Positions 25,311 through 34,357 of a stretch of 64,000 nt of DNA are shown here, piece by piece. Origin of the DNA: Thiorhodococcus minor. Lineage in GTDB: Bacteria > Pseudomonadota > Gammaproteobacteria > Chromatiales > Chromatiaceae. Position 1 is the stretch's first letter, and each line of letters starts with the position of its first letter. The DNA lies in assembly GCF_010820565.1 (NCBI RefSeq), contig NZ_JAAIJQ010000015.1, positions 1-64,000 of the forward strand, read 5' to 3'. The notes beneath the pieces are model-generated. The model was not told where the DNA came from, ran no database searches, and was given only the letters and a program-made list of their open reading frames with translations. Made by a program: the position numbers and the translations under genes.

Positions 25311-27258
25311 CGCTTCTGTCCCCACTGGGAAATCCTATGGCCGCCAACTCATTGAGGCCTTCCTGGTGATCGCGCTCGTGCTCGGGCTCGCGGTGCCGCT
25401 GATCCTCTTCTGGACCGCCTGGCAGCAGGCTCGGCTGTTTAGTCTGAGCACGGCCGAGGAGCTGGCCACTATCCTGGCCGAGGACGCCCGCTATGCGCTG
25501 CTGGTGGGCTCGCGGCCGGATGCCGAGGCCCTTGTCGACAGCCTGATCAAGTTTCCCGACCTCACGCACGCGCGGCTTCTGGACGCAGAGGGACGGATCG
25601 TGGTCGCACAGTCGGCGGTGGGGCCGCACGCGCAGGCCAATAAGGCCGCAACGGTTGAGGCGCCGGTCGCGGCCGACGCGCAGGGGAGGGCGCCCGCGCT
25701 CGACACCAGGACGCCGGATCGAGCGACGGCGTTGGGACGCGTCATCCTGACGGTCTCACTGGACCGTGCGGCCAGCGTGGCACGCGAGACGGCGCAGGCG
25801 TCGCTGCTGCAGATCGGGGGCCTGATGCTCCTGCTCGGCGTCGCCGTTGTGCGGCTGTCGCTGCGCATGCTCACGCCGCTCGGGACCCTGGTGCACCACC
25901 TGGGCGACCCGCTCGGGACGGCCATTCCGCCAGCGCCTTCGGCGAGTCCGGCCGAGGTGCACCGCCTCTATGCGGCCGTTGGCGCCATGCGGGCACGGCT
26001 TGCCGAGAACCAGCGTCAATTGGAGGCCCACGCCGAGGAGCTCGAGGCCAAGGTCGCCGCGCGGACGCAAGCCCTTCGTGCCGCGCGTGATGCCGCCGAG
26101 CAGGCCAATCGCGCCAAGACGCTCTTCCTCGCCAATGTGAGCCATGAGCTGCGGACGCCGTTGCAGGCGATCATTCTGCACGCCCGGCTGCTCGAGCGTC
26201 AGCGCTCCGGTCCAGATAGCGCGCCGTTGGCCGTGATTCTGCGCGCTTCCAACCAGCTGCTCGCGCTGATTGAGCAGCTCCTCAATCTCGCCAAGGTCGA
26301 GTCCGGGCATGCCATCGAGGTGACCTACCAGCGCTTCGCGCTCGGGCCTCTGCTCGAAGAGGTGGTCGCGACGCTCACCCCAACGCTGTCGCGGCGCAAT
26401 CGGCTCGAGCTGAAGCGGCCCCCTGCGGACATCACCCTGATCAGCGACCGGGGACGGCTGACCCAGGTGCTCTACAACCTGGTGCGCAACGCCGACAAGT
26501 TCACCGACGGTGGTGTCATCCAACTCACGTTGGAAGCGGGCGATGCGGGGGAGGCGGTCATTCAGGTCATCGACCAGGGCGTCGGGATACCGCCGGAGGA
26601 GCGCGAGCGGATTTTCGAGCCCTTCTACCAGGGCGTCAGTGGCGTGGCGGGCAGCGTGTCCTCCGGCATTGGCCTTGGTCTCTGGCTGAGTCGGCGCATC
26701 CTCGAGGCGTTGGGTGGGAACATCCGGGTCCGCAGTGCGCCCGGGGTCGGCAGCTGTTTTCGGATCGCGCTTTCGGTCACGCCAGGGGGTGCGGTCGTCC
26801 CGCCCGCGGTGCCTCAACCATCGGATGCCGTGTTGGCTCCCGCTGATCGCTCCGAGCCTCGCGGTCAGCGCCTACTCCTCGCGGAGGACGAGGAAAGCAT
26901 CCGCGCCCCGCTGGCGCTCTTTCTGCGCGAGGCCGGCTTCGACGTCGACGCCTGTGCCGACGGTACCGCGGCCTTGGCCCTGCTGGATCAACGGCCGAAC
27001 GCCTACGCCGGCGTGATTCTCGATCACCGCATGCCCGGCTGCCAGGGGCTCGACATCCTGGCGCACCTGCGCGCGTCGGCAACGAAGACCCCCCCGGCCG
27101 TGATCCTCACCGGGGACGACCGGGCGCCCCTGCAGGCGGCGATCGCCCGCCTCGGTGCCCACCTGATGGTCAAGCCAGTGCTGCCGGAGCAGCTCATTGC
27201 GACCATCGTGAGGCTGATCGAGCAGTCTGCGCAGGCTGATCGCAGCACGCCAGGATGA
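25294..27258 (+). CDS. Hybrid sensor histidine kinase with C-terminal receiver
   Basis: From ATG at 25294 the 654-residue protein has TM1 (about 20-41), a periplasmic sensor region (about 42-168), TM2 (about 169-191), a HAMP-like and coiled-coil stretch (about 192-275), a HisKA domain with FLANVSHELRTPLQAI, and an ATPase domain with NLVRNADKF, DQGVGIPPEE and GIGLGLWLSRRI. A receiver domain follows (about 525-645, AEDEE and VILDHRMPG). The start overlaps the binding-protein gene by 17 bp, which implies translational coupling. Phosphate would pass through its own receiver and the Hpt-like protein to the NarL-type regulator. Confidence 0.85.
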   Translation: MPPTNDASVPTGKSYGRQLIEAFLVIALVLGLAVPLILFWTAWQQARLFSLSTAEELATILAEDARYALLVGSRPDAEALVDSLIKFPDLTHARLLDAEGRIVVAQSAVGPHAQANKAATVEAPVAADAQGRAPALDTRTPDRATALGRVILTVSLDRAASVARETAQASLLQIGGLMLLLGVAVVRLSLRMLTPLGTLVHHLGDPLGTAIPPAPSASPAEVHRLYAAVGAMRARLAENQRQLEAHAEELEAKVAARTQALRAARDAAEQANRAKTLFLANVSHELRTPLQAIILHARLLERQRSGPDSAPLAVILRASNQLLALIEQLLNLAKVESGHAIEVTYQRFALGPLLEEVVATLTPTLSRRNRLELKRPPADITLISDRGRLTQVLYNLVRNADKFTDGGVIQLTLEAGDAGEAVIQVIDQGVGIPPEERERIFEPFYQGVSGVAGSVSSGIGLGLWLSRRILEALGGNIRVRSAPGVGSCFRIALSVTPGGAVVPPAVPQPSDAVLAPADRSEPRGQRLLLAEDEESIRAPLALFLREAGFDVDACADGTAALALLDQRPNAYAGVILDHRMPGCQGLDILAHLRASATKTPPAVILTGDDRAPLQAAIARLGAHLMVKPVLPEQLIATIVRLIEQSAQADRSTPG

Positions 27259-27264
27259 AGACCC

Positions 27265-29349
27265 ATGACTCGACTCTTGTTTGCCGCCCTCGGCGTCCTC
27301 GCCAGCCCTGCGCTGGCCGAATCCTCCGCACAAGCGCTCTTTGGCTCGGAGCGGACCGTGAGCATCGCGACCGGACGCGCGCACCTCTATCGCACGGCGC
27401 CTGCCGTTGCCACCGTCATCACGGCCGAGGACATCCGTGACGGCGGCTTTCGCTCCGTCGTCGAGGCGCTGCGGTTGGTGCCCGGCTTCCATCTGGGCTT
27501 GACCAATGACTATTCCCCGAACGTCCTGGTGCGCGGTTTCTCAAGTCTTGGCTCGGGCAATCTGCTGGTGCTGCTCGACGGGGTGGCTCAGACAGACCTG
27601 ATCCTGGGCAACCCACTCAATGTCCTGGGGACCATCCCCATGGATGCCATTGAGCGGATCGAGGTGACAAGGGGGCCGGGCTCCTCGGTGTTCGGCGCGG
27701 ATGCCTTCTCGGGGGTGGTCAATGTGATCACGCGCAAACGGGTGGACCAGCAGCAGCTCACATTGAGCGGCGGCTCGGAGGGCACGCGTGACGGACGGCT
27801 GCTGGTTGGCGCGCACGACGATCGGGCGGATCTGGTCATCAGCGCGGAGGTGATGGACAGCGACGGACATACCCCCAGGATTCGCGCGGATCGGATGTCT
27901 GAGATCGATGCCGTGCTTGGGAGCGAATTCTCGCTGGCGCCAAGTCGAGTCAGCACCGACCAAGACAATCTGGGTGTGCTCGCGAATGCGCGTCTTGGGC
28001 AGACACGCGCCATGCTGCGCCTCTCGCGCACGACCCAAGGGCTGGGTGCCGGGACACTGGGGGTGATCGATCCGACCGGCGCGCGCACCCTGGAGACGGT
28101 CGAGGGACGCCTTGCGCGCGAGGTCCGGTTCAGCCAGCGGCTCGCGCTCACCCTGCAACTGGATGCTGCGCAGACGCGCTTGGACCTGGACGACGTGACC
28201 TGGTTTCCCGTATCGGGGCTCTTCTCCGACGGTTTGCAGTTCGACGCCTCGGCCGAGCAGGAGACTTGGCGCCTTCGCGCGGATCTCCGCTATGCGGCGA
28301 CGGATCGGCATTTCATCACGGTCGGCTTGGGCGTCGAGCAGATCCGTTACGCGGTGGATGCGCTGGAGCTGAGCGGGCTGGCGTCTGCCGTCGCGGGCTT
28401 GGGGAGCCTCTCCGGCACGGGTGCGGCACTCAGTGCGTCGATGCTCAGTGATCCGCTGACCGGCTATGCGAGCGGGCTGGCACAGCTCCTGTCTGCCGCT
28501 GCGACGGGGGACGACGACGATGGCCATCGTCGGCTCTCATGGGTGTACGTGCAAGACGAGTGGCTGGTTGCTCCGAAATGGTCGCTGACCTGGGGCGCAC
28601 GGCTCGACGACTACACGGACGTCGGCACGCAGGTCAGCCCGCGCGCGGTGCTGGTCTGGACGCCGCTGCCGGAATGGACCGCAAAGGTGCTTTATGGCGA
28701 GGGTTTTCGCGCGCCGACGCTGCTGGAGACGCAGAACGGCCTGTCACCCGTCTATCTGGCGAACGCCGAGCTTGAATCCGAGCGCCTGCGTACCTTCGAG
28801 CTGGCACTCCAGTATCAGCCCCATCCCGATCTGGCGCTCGGGCTGAATCTCTTCCGCCACGAGACGGTGGATCAGATTCGTCACCAGAATCGCACCCTCT
28901 ACGCCGAGGCCGAGAACGTCGGTCACCAGGTCGGCCAGGGCGGCGAGCTCGAGGCGCGCTGGGCACCCTCGCGCAACCTGCTGCTGCGTGGCTGGTACGC
29001 CTACCAGTACAACACGGACGAAACGACGGGGGAGGACGCCGGCTACAGCCCGCACCACCGGTTCTATGGTGCGCTGCAGGTTCGCCGAGGCCGGACCTTC
29101 TTCAATCTCCAGGGGATGTACGTCGGCGACCGCGCCCGCGTGGCGGAAGATACGCGCGACGAAGCACCTGAATACGGCCAGCTCGACCTGCTCATCCGTC
29201 ATGACCTGACCAAGCAGGTCTCCCTGCAGCTCGACATCCGCAACCTCCTGAACGGCAATCTGGAGGAGGCCTCGGCCGGGACCTCGTTGCCGCAGGATCT
29301 GCCGTTGGCGAGCCGGACGTTCTATGGGTCGATCGAAGTGCGGTTCTAG
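27265..29349 (+). CDS. TonB-dependent outer-membrane receptor
   Basis: The 694-residue protein has a signal peptide (about 1-19), a plug domain (about 35-155) with VLVRGFSS, LVLLDGV and IERIEVTRGPGSSVFG, and a long beta-barrel that ends in VRF, the aromatic C-terminus typical of such porins. These receptors import scarce ligands such as metal complexes, cobalamin or peptides. It starts 6 bp after the kinase gene and closes the cassette, so it probably takes up the ligand sensed by the binding protein and kinase. Substrate unknown; a metal-thiol compound is a guess based on the peptidase gene. Confidence 0.8.
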   Translation: MTRLLFAALGVLASPALAESSAQALFGSERTVSIATGRAHLYRTAPAVATVITAEDIRDGGFRSVVEALRLVPGFHLGLTNDYSPNVLVRGFSSLGSGNLLVLLDGVAQTDLILGNPLNVLGTIPMDAIERIEVTRGPGSSVFGADAFSGVVNVITRKRVDQQQLTLSGGSEGTRDGRLLVGAHDDRADLVISAEVMDSDGHTPRIRADRMSEIDAVLGSEFSLAPSRVSTDQDNLGVLANARLGQTRAMLRLSRTTQGLGAGTLGVIDPTGARTLETVEGRLAREVRFSQRLALTLQLDAAQTRLDLDDVTWFPVSGLFSDGLQFDASAEQETWRLRADLRYAATDRHFITVGLGVEQIRYAVDALELSGLASAVAGLGSLSGTGAALSASMLSDPLTGYASGLAQLLSAAATGDDDDGHRRLSWVYVQDEWLVAPKWSLTWGARLDDYTDVGTQVSPRAVLVWTPLPEWTAKVLYGEGFRAPTLLETQNGLSPVYLANAELESERLRTFELALQYQPHPDLALGLNLFRHETVDQIRHQNRTLYAEAENVGHQVGQGGELEARWAPSRNLLLRGWYAYQYNTDETTGEDAGYSPHHRFYGALQVRRGRTFFNLQGMYVGDRARVAEDTRDEAPEYGQLDLLIRHDLTKQVSLQLDIRNLLNGNLEEASAGTSLPQDLPLASRTFYGSIEVRF

Positions 29350-29539
29350 ACAGGAATGCACCTCACTGGGCAGCGATTCTTCCCAACTCGTATCGTCTTA
29401 GGTCGCGGATTTCGTTATCCGATCGTGCGCACGGTCGGTTTAAGCGAAAGTTGTGGCGCTGAATTCGCTCATCGAGCTTATGCCTTGCAGCTTGCGCCTG
29501 TCGCGCTGGCGTGGCAACACCGATTTGAGCACCTAGCGC

Positions 29540-29674
29540 ATGAGAAAGCTTGAGATTACAAAGGCCGCGGCCTTCCTGCAGATGGGCTCGGATATGCTAC
29601 GAGAGCGGGCGGTTGCTGGCGAACTTCCGGACGCCAAGCCCAGCAAGACGCGCGTTTTCTGCAAGAAGACCTAG
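29540..29674 (+). CDS. Truncated MerR-like/HTH_17 excisionase-like protein
   Basis: ATG at 29540 opens a 44-residue frame too short for most gene finders. It reads LEITKAAAFLQMG, then RERAVAGELPDAKPS, the winged-helix layout of the small excisionase-like proteins often encoded just before this integrase type. Relatives end with another 10-20 residues after the ..RVF.. strand; here a TAG follows KKT, so it is shortened at the C-terminus and may be inactive. It lies 67 bp before the integrase gene. Confidence 0.5.
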   Translation: MRKLEITKAAAFLQMGSDMLRERAVAGELPDAKPSKTRVFCKKT

Positions 29675-29741
29675 CCGCGGGGTCGCGTTCTTTGTACGCT
29701 GATCCTGCGCGAGCGGCAGAGCCGAGCAGGAGGATCAACAC

Positions 29742-30770
29742 ATGCTCTACCGCCGAAAGAACAGCCGTTGCTGGTGGGTTCGCTTCACCACACCAGACGG
29801 CAAGGAAATACGACGAAGCACTGGCACGGAGGACAAGAAAGACGCCGAAGAGTTCGAGGCGAAGCTGAAGCAGGAGCTTTGGCGGGTTGCCCGGTTGGGG
29901 GAAAAGCCCAAGCGCACATGGCAAGAAGCGGTAGTCCGATGGTTAGAAGAGACTGAGCACAAGGCGAGCCGGCAGGACGATATCAACCTACTCCGCTGGC
30001 TTGACTCACACCTCGGGTCCCTCTTTCTCAATGACATTACCACGGACAAGATCGACCAAGTGGCACGTGCTCGAAGTGGAACAGCGCCAGCAACCAAGAA
30101 CCGCATGGTTGCACTGATCCGCGCCATATTGCGACGTGCCGAACGTCAGTGGGGCTGGATCGATCGGGCGCCGTCTGTGCGGACTTATGCCGAGCCGGGC
30201 TTACGCATTCGCTGGCTTACCCGTGACGAAGCCGACCGACTGCTGAAGGAATTGCCCGAGCACTTGGCCGACATGGCGCGGTTCACGCTGGCTACGGGAC
30301 TGCGGCGCGCCAATGTTACCGGGCTGGAATGGGGGCAGGTCGATCTCAGCCGCCGGGTGGCCTGGATTCATCCTGATCAGGCAAAAGCCCGACGGGCGAT
30401 CGGGGTGCCGCTAAACAACGATGCCGTGCTGGTTCTTCGGCCCTGGATCGGGCGCCATGATCGCTGGGTGTTCACGTACAAAGGGAATCGGATAACCCAG
30501 GTTTCAACAGCTGCATGGTACAAGGCACTGGAGCGCGCCGGTATCGAGGATTTTCGCTGGCACGATCTCCGGCACACCTGGGCATCCTGGCACGTTCAGG
30601 AAGGAACTCCGCTTCAGGATTTGATGCAGCTTGGGGGTTGGTCGAGCTATGACATGGTGCTCAGATATGCGCACTTAGCGCCTGAGCACTTGGCCGAGCA
30701 CGCGGCACGCATCGAACGTTCCCGCACATTAACCGGCACACCGTCGAAGCCTGAAACGATAAGCCATTGA
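29742..30770 (+). CDS. int: Tyrosine recombinase / integrase
   Basis: The 342-residue protein has an N-terminal SAM-like DNA-binding domain and a C-terminal catalytic domain with Arg in ATGLRRANVTGL, HxxR in WHDLRHTWASW and the nucleophile Tyr in MVLRYAHL. The second conserved His is replaced by Trp (GGW), as is common. It ends 6 bp before the 3' end of a tRNA-Thr gene on the opposite strand, the normal site for integrases that target tRNA genes. It is the presumed integrase of the conjugative element to the left. Confidence 0.85.
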   Translation: MLYRRKNSRCWWVRFTTPDGKEIRRSTGTEDKKDAEEFEAKLKQELWRVARLGEKPKRTWQEAVVRWLEETEHKASRQDDINLLRWLDSHLGSLFLNDITTDKIDQVARARSGTAPATKNRMVALIRAILRRAERQWGWIDRAPSVRTYAEPGLRIRWLTRDEADRLLKELPEHLADMARFTLATGLRRANVTGLEWGQVDLSRRVAWIHPDQAKARRAIGVPLNNDAVLVLRPWIGRHDRWVFTYKGNRITQVSTAAWYKALERAGIEDFRWHDLRHTWASWHVQEGTPLQDLMQLGGWSSYDMVLRYAHLAPEHLAEHAARIERSRTLTGTPSKPETISH

Positions 30771-30775
30771 TTTTA

Positions 30776-30851
<76 letters not shown>

Positions 30852-30915
30852 AGCTAAGCCTGTCATGGTACCGAAGCGGGTCTCGATTCTCAACCCATTG
30901 CAGTTGCGCGTTGGC

Positions 30916-32001
30916 TCAGCGAGGCGCATTCAGGGCGTAGGGGCTGGGGTCTAGGATGGGGGTGTGGTCGAGTGCCAGGTCGGCGATGAGGCGGGCGGAG
31001 GCGGGTCCGGTCACCAGGCCGTTGCGGTAGTGGCCGGCGTTGAAGTAGAGCCCTGATATCCCCGGGTAGGGGCCGATGTAGGGGATGCCGCTTGGCGACC
31101 CCGGCCGCAGGCCGGCCCAGTGGTCCTCGATCGGGGTGCGTTTGAGCACGGGGAAGAGGTCCACGGCATTCCTGTAGAGCGCCTCTTTGTCTTCCGCCGT
31201 CGTGCTCTTGGAGAAGCCGGCGTGCTCGATGGTGCTGCCGAAGAGGACGCGTCCATCCCGGCGCGGGATGGCGTAGTGACTGTCGCGCAGGGTGATATGG
31301 CTGATCTGTCCGGGCTTGCCGTAGAAGAGAATCATTTGGCCGCGCACCGGCTTGATCTCGGGCTTGTTGTCGAGCTGCTCGAGCAGCTTGGCGGTCCAGG
31401 CCCCGGCGCAGACGATGGTTTGCTCGGCCTCGATGCGGCCCTTCGGCGTGCGCACGCCGATCGCGCGGTCGCCGTCGATGAGCAGCTCCAGGACTTCCTC
31501 GCGCTCGCGCAGCTGGATGCGCTTCTCCAGATAGCGGCGTACGGCCTTGGACAGGCGCGGCGTGCGCAGCTGCCGGATCTCGGGAAAGCGCAGGGCGCAC
31601 TCGGGCGCTAGGCCGAGCTCGGGCTCGATCTGGTGGAGTCTGCCCCTGTCGAGGATTTCCAGGGGCTGGCCGAAGCGCTCGCTCCAGCCGCGGGCGAGGT
31701 CGCGCTCCGCGCTGTCCAAGATCAGCATGCCGCTCTTGGTCAGCTCGGGATCCACCCCGGTGGTGTCGAGGAGCTCGGTCGTCAGGCCGGGATAGACCTT
31801 CTGGCTCCAGCTCGCCAGGAGCGTTACGGCATCAGGGGATTGCCAAGGATAGAGCGGCGAGAGAATTCCGCCGCCCGCCCAGGAGGACTCGCGGCCGGTC
31901 TGCCCCATCTCGACGAGCGTTACCTCGGCTCCCGCGGTCATCAGCTCTTTCGCCGTCAGCAGTCCGATGATGCCGCCACCGATGACTAGCACTTCGCTCA
32001 T
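30916..32001 (-). CDS. thiO: Glycine oxidase ThiO
   Basis: The 361-residue protein starts with a FAD-binding dinucleotide motif (VIGGGIIGLLTAKEL) and carries the ThiO features ESSWAGGGILSPLYPW near residues 38-53 and HWAGLRPGSPSGIPYIG near the C-terminus. ThiO oxidises glycine to iminoglycine for the thiazole part of thiamine. Length is normal. It follows ispH on the same strand after 57 bp, an arrangement consistent with co-transcription. Confidence 0.9.
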   Translation of the reverse strand: MSEVLVIGGGIIGLLTAKELMTAGAEVTLVEMGQTGRESSWAGGGILSPLYPWQSPDAVTLLASWSQKVYPGLTTELLDTTGVDPELTKSGMLILDSAERDLARGWSERFGQPLEILDRGRLHQIEPELGLAPECALRFPEIRQLRTPRLSKAVRRYLEKRIQLREREEVLELLIDGDRAIGVRTPKGRIEAEQTIVCAGAWTAKLLEQLDNKPEIKPVRGQMILFYGKPGQISHITLRDSHYAIPRRDGRVLFGSTIEHAGFSKSTTAEDKEALYRNAVDLFPVLKRTPIEDHWAGLRPGSPSGIPYIGPYPGISGLYFNAGHYRNGLVTGPASARLIADLALDHTPILDPSPYALNAPR

Positions 32002-32058
32002 AACAAGAACCTGGGGAGGGTGGCCGATGGTGGCGCTTGCCCGTTCGCGAGCTCGCGA

Positions 32059-33009
32059 TCAGGCCGGGGCCTCGTCTGTATCCTGGGCGAGCTCGCGCGG
32101 CAGCGGGAAGACGACCTGCTCGCGAATGCCCGCCTGCTCCTCGACGTGCTCCGCGCCCCATTCCTTCAGCTGGGCGACCACACGCTCGACTAGGACCTCT
32201 GGCGCGGATGCACCCGCAGTCAGGCCGATGCGCTTGGCATCCGCGAGCCAGTCCTGCTGCATGTCTTGAGGTCCGTCGATGAGGTAGGCCCTGCAGCCCT
32301 GCCGCTCGGCAAGCTCGCGCAGCCGGTTTGAGTTCGAGCTGTTGGGCGAGCCGACGACGAAGAGCAGCTCGGAGCGCGCCGCGAGATCGCGCACGGCGTC
32401 CTGGCGATTCTGCGTGGCATAGCAGATGTCGCTCTTCTTCGGACCCTGGATGTCGGGGAATCGGGCCTGCAGCGCGGCGATGATCTCTCGGCTGTCGTCC
32501 ATGGAGAGGGTCGTCTGGGTGACGTAGGCGAGACGCGTGGGATCGGGGACCGCGATCGTCTCGACATCCTTCGCCGTTTCGACGAGCTGGATGCTGCCGG
32601 CACCCGAGCACTGCCCGAGGGTCCCCTCCACCTCTGGGTGACCCCGGTGGCCGATGAGGATGACGGACATCCCGTTCTTGCAGTGACGCGCGACCTCGAG
32701 GTGGACCTTGGTGACGAGCGGGCAGGTCGCATCGAAGAGGCGAAGCGCTCTCGCCTCCGCCGCCTGACGGACGCTCTGAGGGACACCATGGGCGCTGAAG
32801 ACCAGGGTGGCCCCGTCCGGCACGTCCGCAAGGTCCTCGATGAAGATGGCGCCGCGCTCGCGCAGTCCGTCGACCACGAATTTGTTGTGGACGACCTCAT
32901 GGCGCACATAGATCGGGGCGCCATAGATCTCCAGCACGCGCTCCACGATAGCGATGGCGCGATCGACGCCGGCACAGAATCCACGGGGGTTGGCAAGGCT
33001 GATGTTCAT
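32059..33009 (-). CDS. ispH: 4-hydroxy-3-methylbut-2-enyl diphosphate reductase IspH
   Basis: ATG at 33009 gives the usual 316 residues; the frame runs further upstream but the extra residues are not conserved. The three cysteines that hold the Fe-S cluster are in [19 protein letters not shown] and [11 protein letters not shown], and HGVPQSV and [11 protein letters not shown] are also present. The enzyme makes IPP and DMAPP in the last step of the MEP pathway. fkpB lies upstream on the same strand, as in other proteobacteria. Confidence 0.95.
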   Translation of the reverse strand: MNISLANPRGFCAGVDRAIAIVERVLEIYGAPIYVRHEVVHNKFVVDGLRERGAIFIEDLADVPDGATLVFSAHGVPQSVRQAAEARALRLFDATCPLVTKVHLEVARHCKNGMSVILIGHRGHPEVEGTLGQCSGAGSIQLVETAKDVETIAVPDPTRLAYVTQTTLSMDDSREIIAALQARFPDIQGPKKSDICYATQNRQDAVRDLAARSELLFVVGSPNSSNSNRLRELAERQGCRAYLIDGPQDMQQDWLADAKRIGLTAGASAPEVLVERVVAQLKEWGAEHVEEQAGIREQVVFPLPRELAQDTDEAPA

Positions 33010-33412
33010 AGTCGCAAAGGATAGGGAAAGCGGGTTGGTGGAAACAGATGGCGTGATTGGGGTTTTGTATGGTGATTGGTGTTCTTGCGGCGGCTGACCG
33101 AAGGCGCAGGGGCTCGACCAACTGGGATTCGCTTTGCCCTCGCGAATGCCCATGCGCCTAGCTCCAAGTCTTACGCCAAGCTGCGATCCCATCATTGATG
33201 CGGGCAGCATCATTGCTGGGAGTGTCGGCCTCCAGGCCGACGCCTGTTGACCTGGAGGTCAAGACTCCGAGCTTGGCCCGTTGTTGCGCTGTTGGAGTTG
33301 CGGAGCCTCAGCGTCAGGGGCTCGCGGGACAGTGCCGCGGAGGCGCGCACAGCGGGGGACGCCCCACGGCAATCTACCCTGCGGCTATCGCCTTGTCACA
33401 CCGGGCTGGCTG
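33010..33412. repeat. Intergenic region with REP-like palindromes
   Basis: No gene is seen in these 403 bp between ispH and fkpB. GTCGGCCTCCAGGCCGAC (33224-33241) is a perfect palindrome with a 2-bp centre, and TGACCTGGAGGTCA (33248-33261) is a second one 6 bp later. Such paired hairpins look like dispersed REP elements. The gap means that ispH probably has its own promoter here. Confidence 0.45.
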
Positions 33413-33874
33413 TCATGCCGGGTCTGTCAGCAGCTTTAGGCGCAGCGTCAGTCGCTGCCGGCAAAAGGGGTGATTGAAGTCGACCTGCACGCGCTCCCCG
33501 TCGACGGCAAGCACGGTGCCTGTCGTTTCGTGGCCGCCCGGGATGGTGAAGTAGATGACCGCGCCTGGTGTCGGCTCGGCATGGGGAGGAAAGTCGCTCC
33601 GCTTCATCCAGTGACGGTTCGCTTCGTCATAGGGTCCGAAGAGATCCGGACCCTCGGCAATGATGGTCGTCTCGACGCCGGGACTCAGGTCGTGCAAGCG
33701 GGACTCGAGGGCGGGCGCCACCGTGCCGTCGCCAATGCGCCAGACCAGTGGCTCGTCGTCGAAGGTCGATAGCGCGACGGTGCCGTCGTCCAGGCGGGCC
33801 TCGAGGTGAAGCCGGATTTCGCGGTTGAGCCGCGCGTCACGGCGGCTAGCCGGAGGCTTCGCGGGTATGCTCAT
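33413..33874 (-). CDS. fkpB: FKBP-type peptidyl-prolyl isomerase FkpB/SlpA
   Basis: The 153-residue protein has the SlpA-type layout: an FKBP half-domain with LALSTFDDEP-like DGTVALSTFDDEP and IGDGTVAPALE, the inserted IF loop (FGPYDEANRHWMKRSDFP), and the closing VDFNHPF signature of this family. It is a cytoplasmic chaperone and proline isomerase. Two start codons lie 6 bp apart; I give the second (33874). The ispH neighbourhood supports the name. Confidence 0.85.
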   Translation of the reverse strand: MSIPAKPPASRRDARLNREIRLHLEARLDDGTVALSTFDDEPLVWRIGDGTVAPALESRLHDLSPGVETTIIAEGPDLFGPYDEANRHWMKRSDFPPHAEPTPGAVIYFTIPGGHETTGTVLAVDGERVQVDFNHPFCRQRLTLRLKLLTDPA

Positions 33875-33927
33875 CTGCAAGGAGTCTCGGCACCTCTGGA
33901 TTCGGTCCCGATCGGTCTCGGCATCGC

Positions 33928-34068
33928 CTAGACGAGCAGCTCCTGCGTCACGAAGAGATAGCCGAGGGAGATGGCGACGACCGCGATCGCGACATAGGGG
34001 AGTAGAATGCAGATGCCTGGCAGATCGTTGCAGACTTTACTGTATTTGCACAGCGTACAGTTCTTCAT
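33928..34068 (-). CDS. Small Cys-rich membrane protein (46 aa)
   Basis: ATG at 34068 is preceded by GAGGAAGGA at a good distance. The 46-residue product begins MKNCTLCKYSKVCNDLPG, which has a CxxC pair and two further cysteines (residues 4, 7, 13 and 20), followed by one transmembrane segment (about 22-40). The cysteines could bind zinc or an Fe-S cluster, or form disulfides. I do not recognise the family. It lies upstream of fkpB on the same strand, with a 53-bp gap. Confidence 0.6.
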   Translation of the reverse strand: MKNCTLCKYSKVCNDLPGICILLPYVAIAVVAISLGYLFVTQELLV

Positions 34069-34357
34069 ACCCCGTCCTTCCTCAGTCTTGCGCTCAAGCT
34101 CCGCTGCTGGAGAGAAGCCCCAGGTGTCGGCTAGCGAATAACCCCGCTGCCGAGGAGGGGTATCCTCACTCAGATGCCGTCAGTAATCAATGCGTTTCTT
34201 ATATTCTGACGATTGCAGCAAAGGCCATGCGTGGGATGGTGATCTCTGATGATTGCGTGCCCGAGGCGGACCCGACTGGGGCGGCGCTAGGCGATGCTAA
34301 CAACCCCGATCTGGATGATCCGCGCGTGATCAGCCAAGAGAGACAGCAGGTGATCCA

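Larger units (their letters stand above)
1..30775. mobile_element. Right-hand part of an integrative conjugative element at tRNA-Thr
   Basis: The stretch carries traL-, traK- and mobI-like genes, traF-traH-traG, DUF2857 and AcaB/DUF1845 genes, a lytic transglycosylase and, at its right end, a tyrosine integrase that stops 6 bp from the 3' end of a tRNA-Thr gene. The gene set is typical of conjugative elements with an F/SXT-like type IV secretion system. Most of the mating-pair formation genes, the relaxase and the left attachment site are not here, so the element must continue to the left. Cargo lies between the transfer blocks. The right boundary is inferred from the integrase-tRNA arrangement. 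The integrase could instead belong to a smaller separate island. Confidence 0.75.

Noticed and set aside
27541-28527. Long minus-strand frame within the TonB-dependent receptor
   Set aside because: It is antisense to a clear gene in high-GC DNA, where such open frames are common, and it has no family resemblance.
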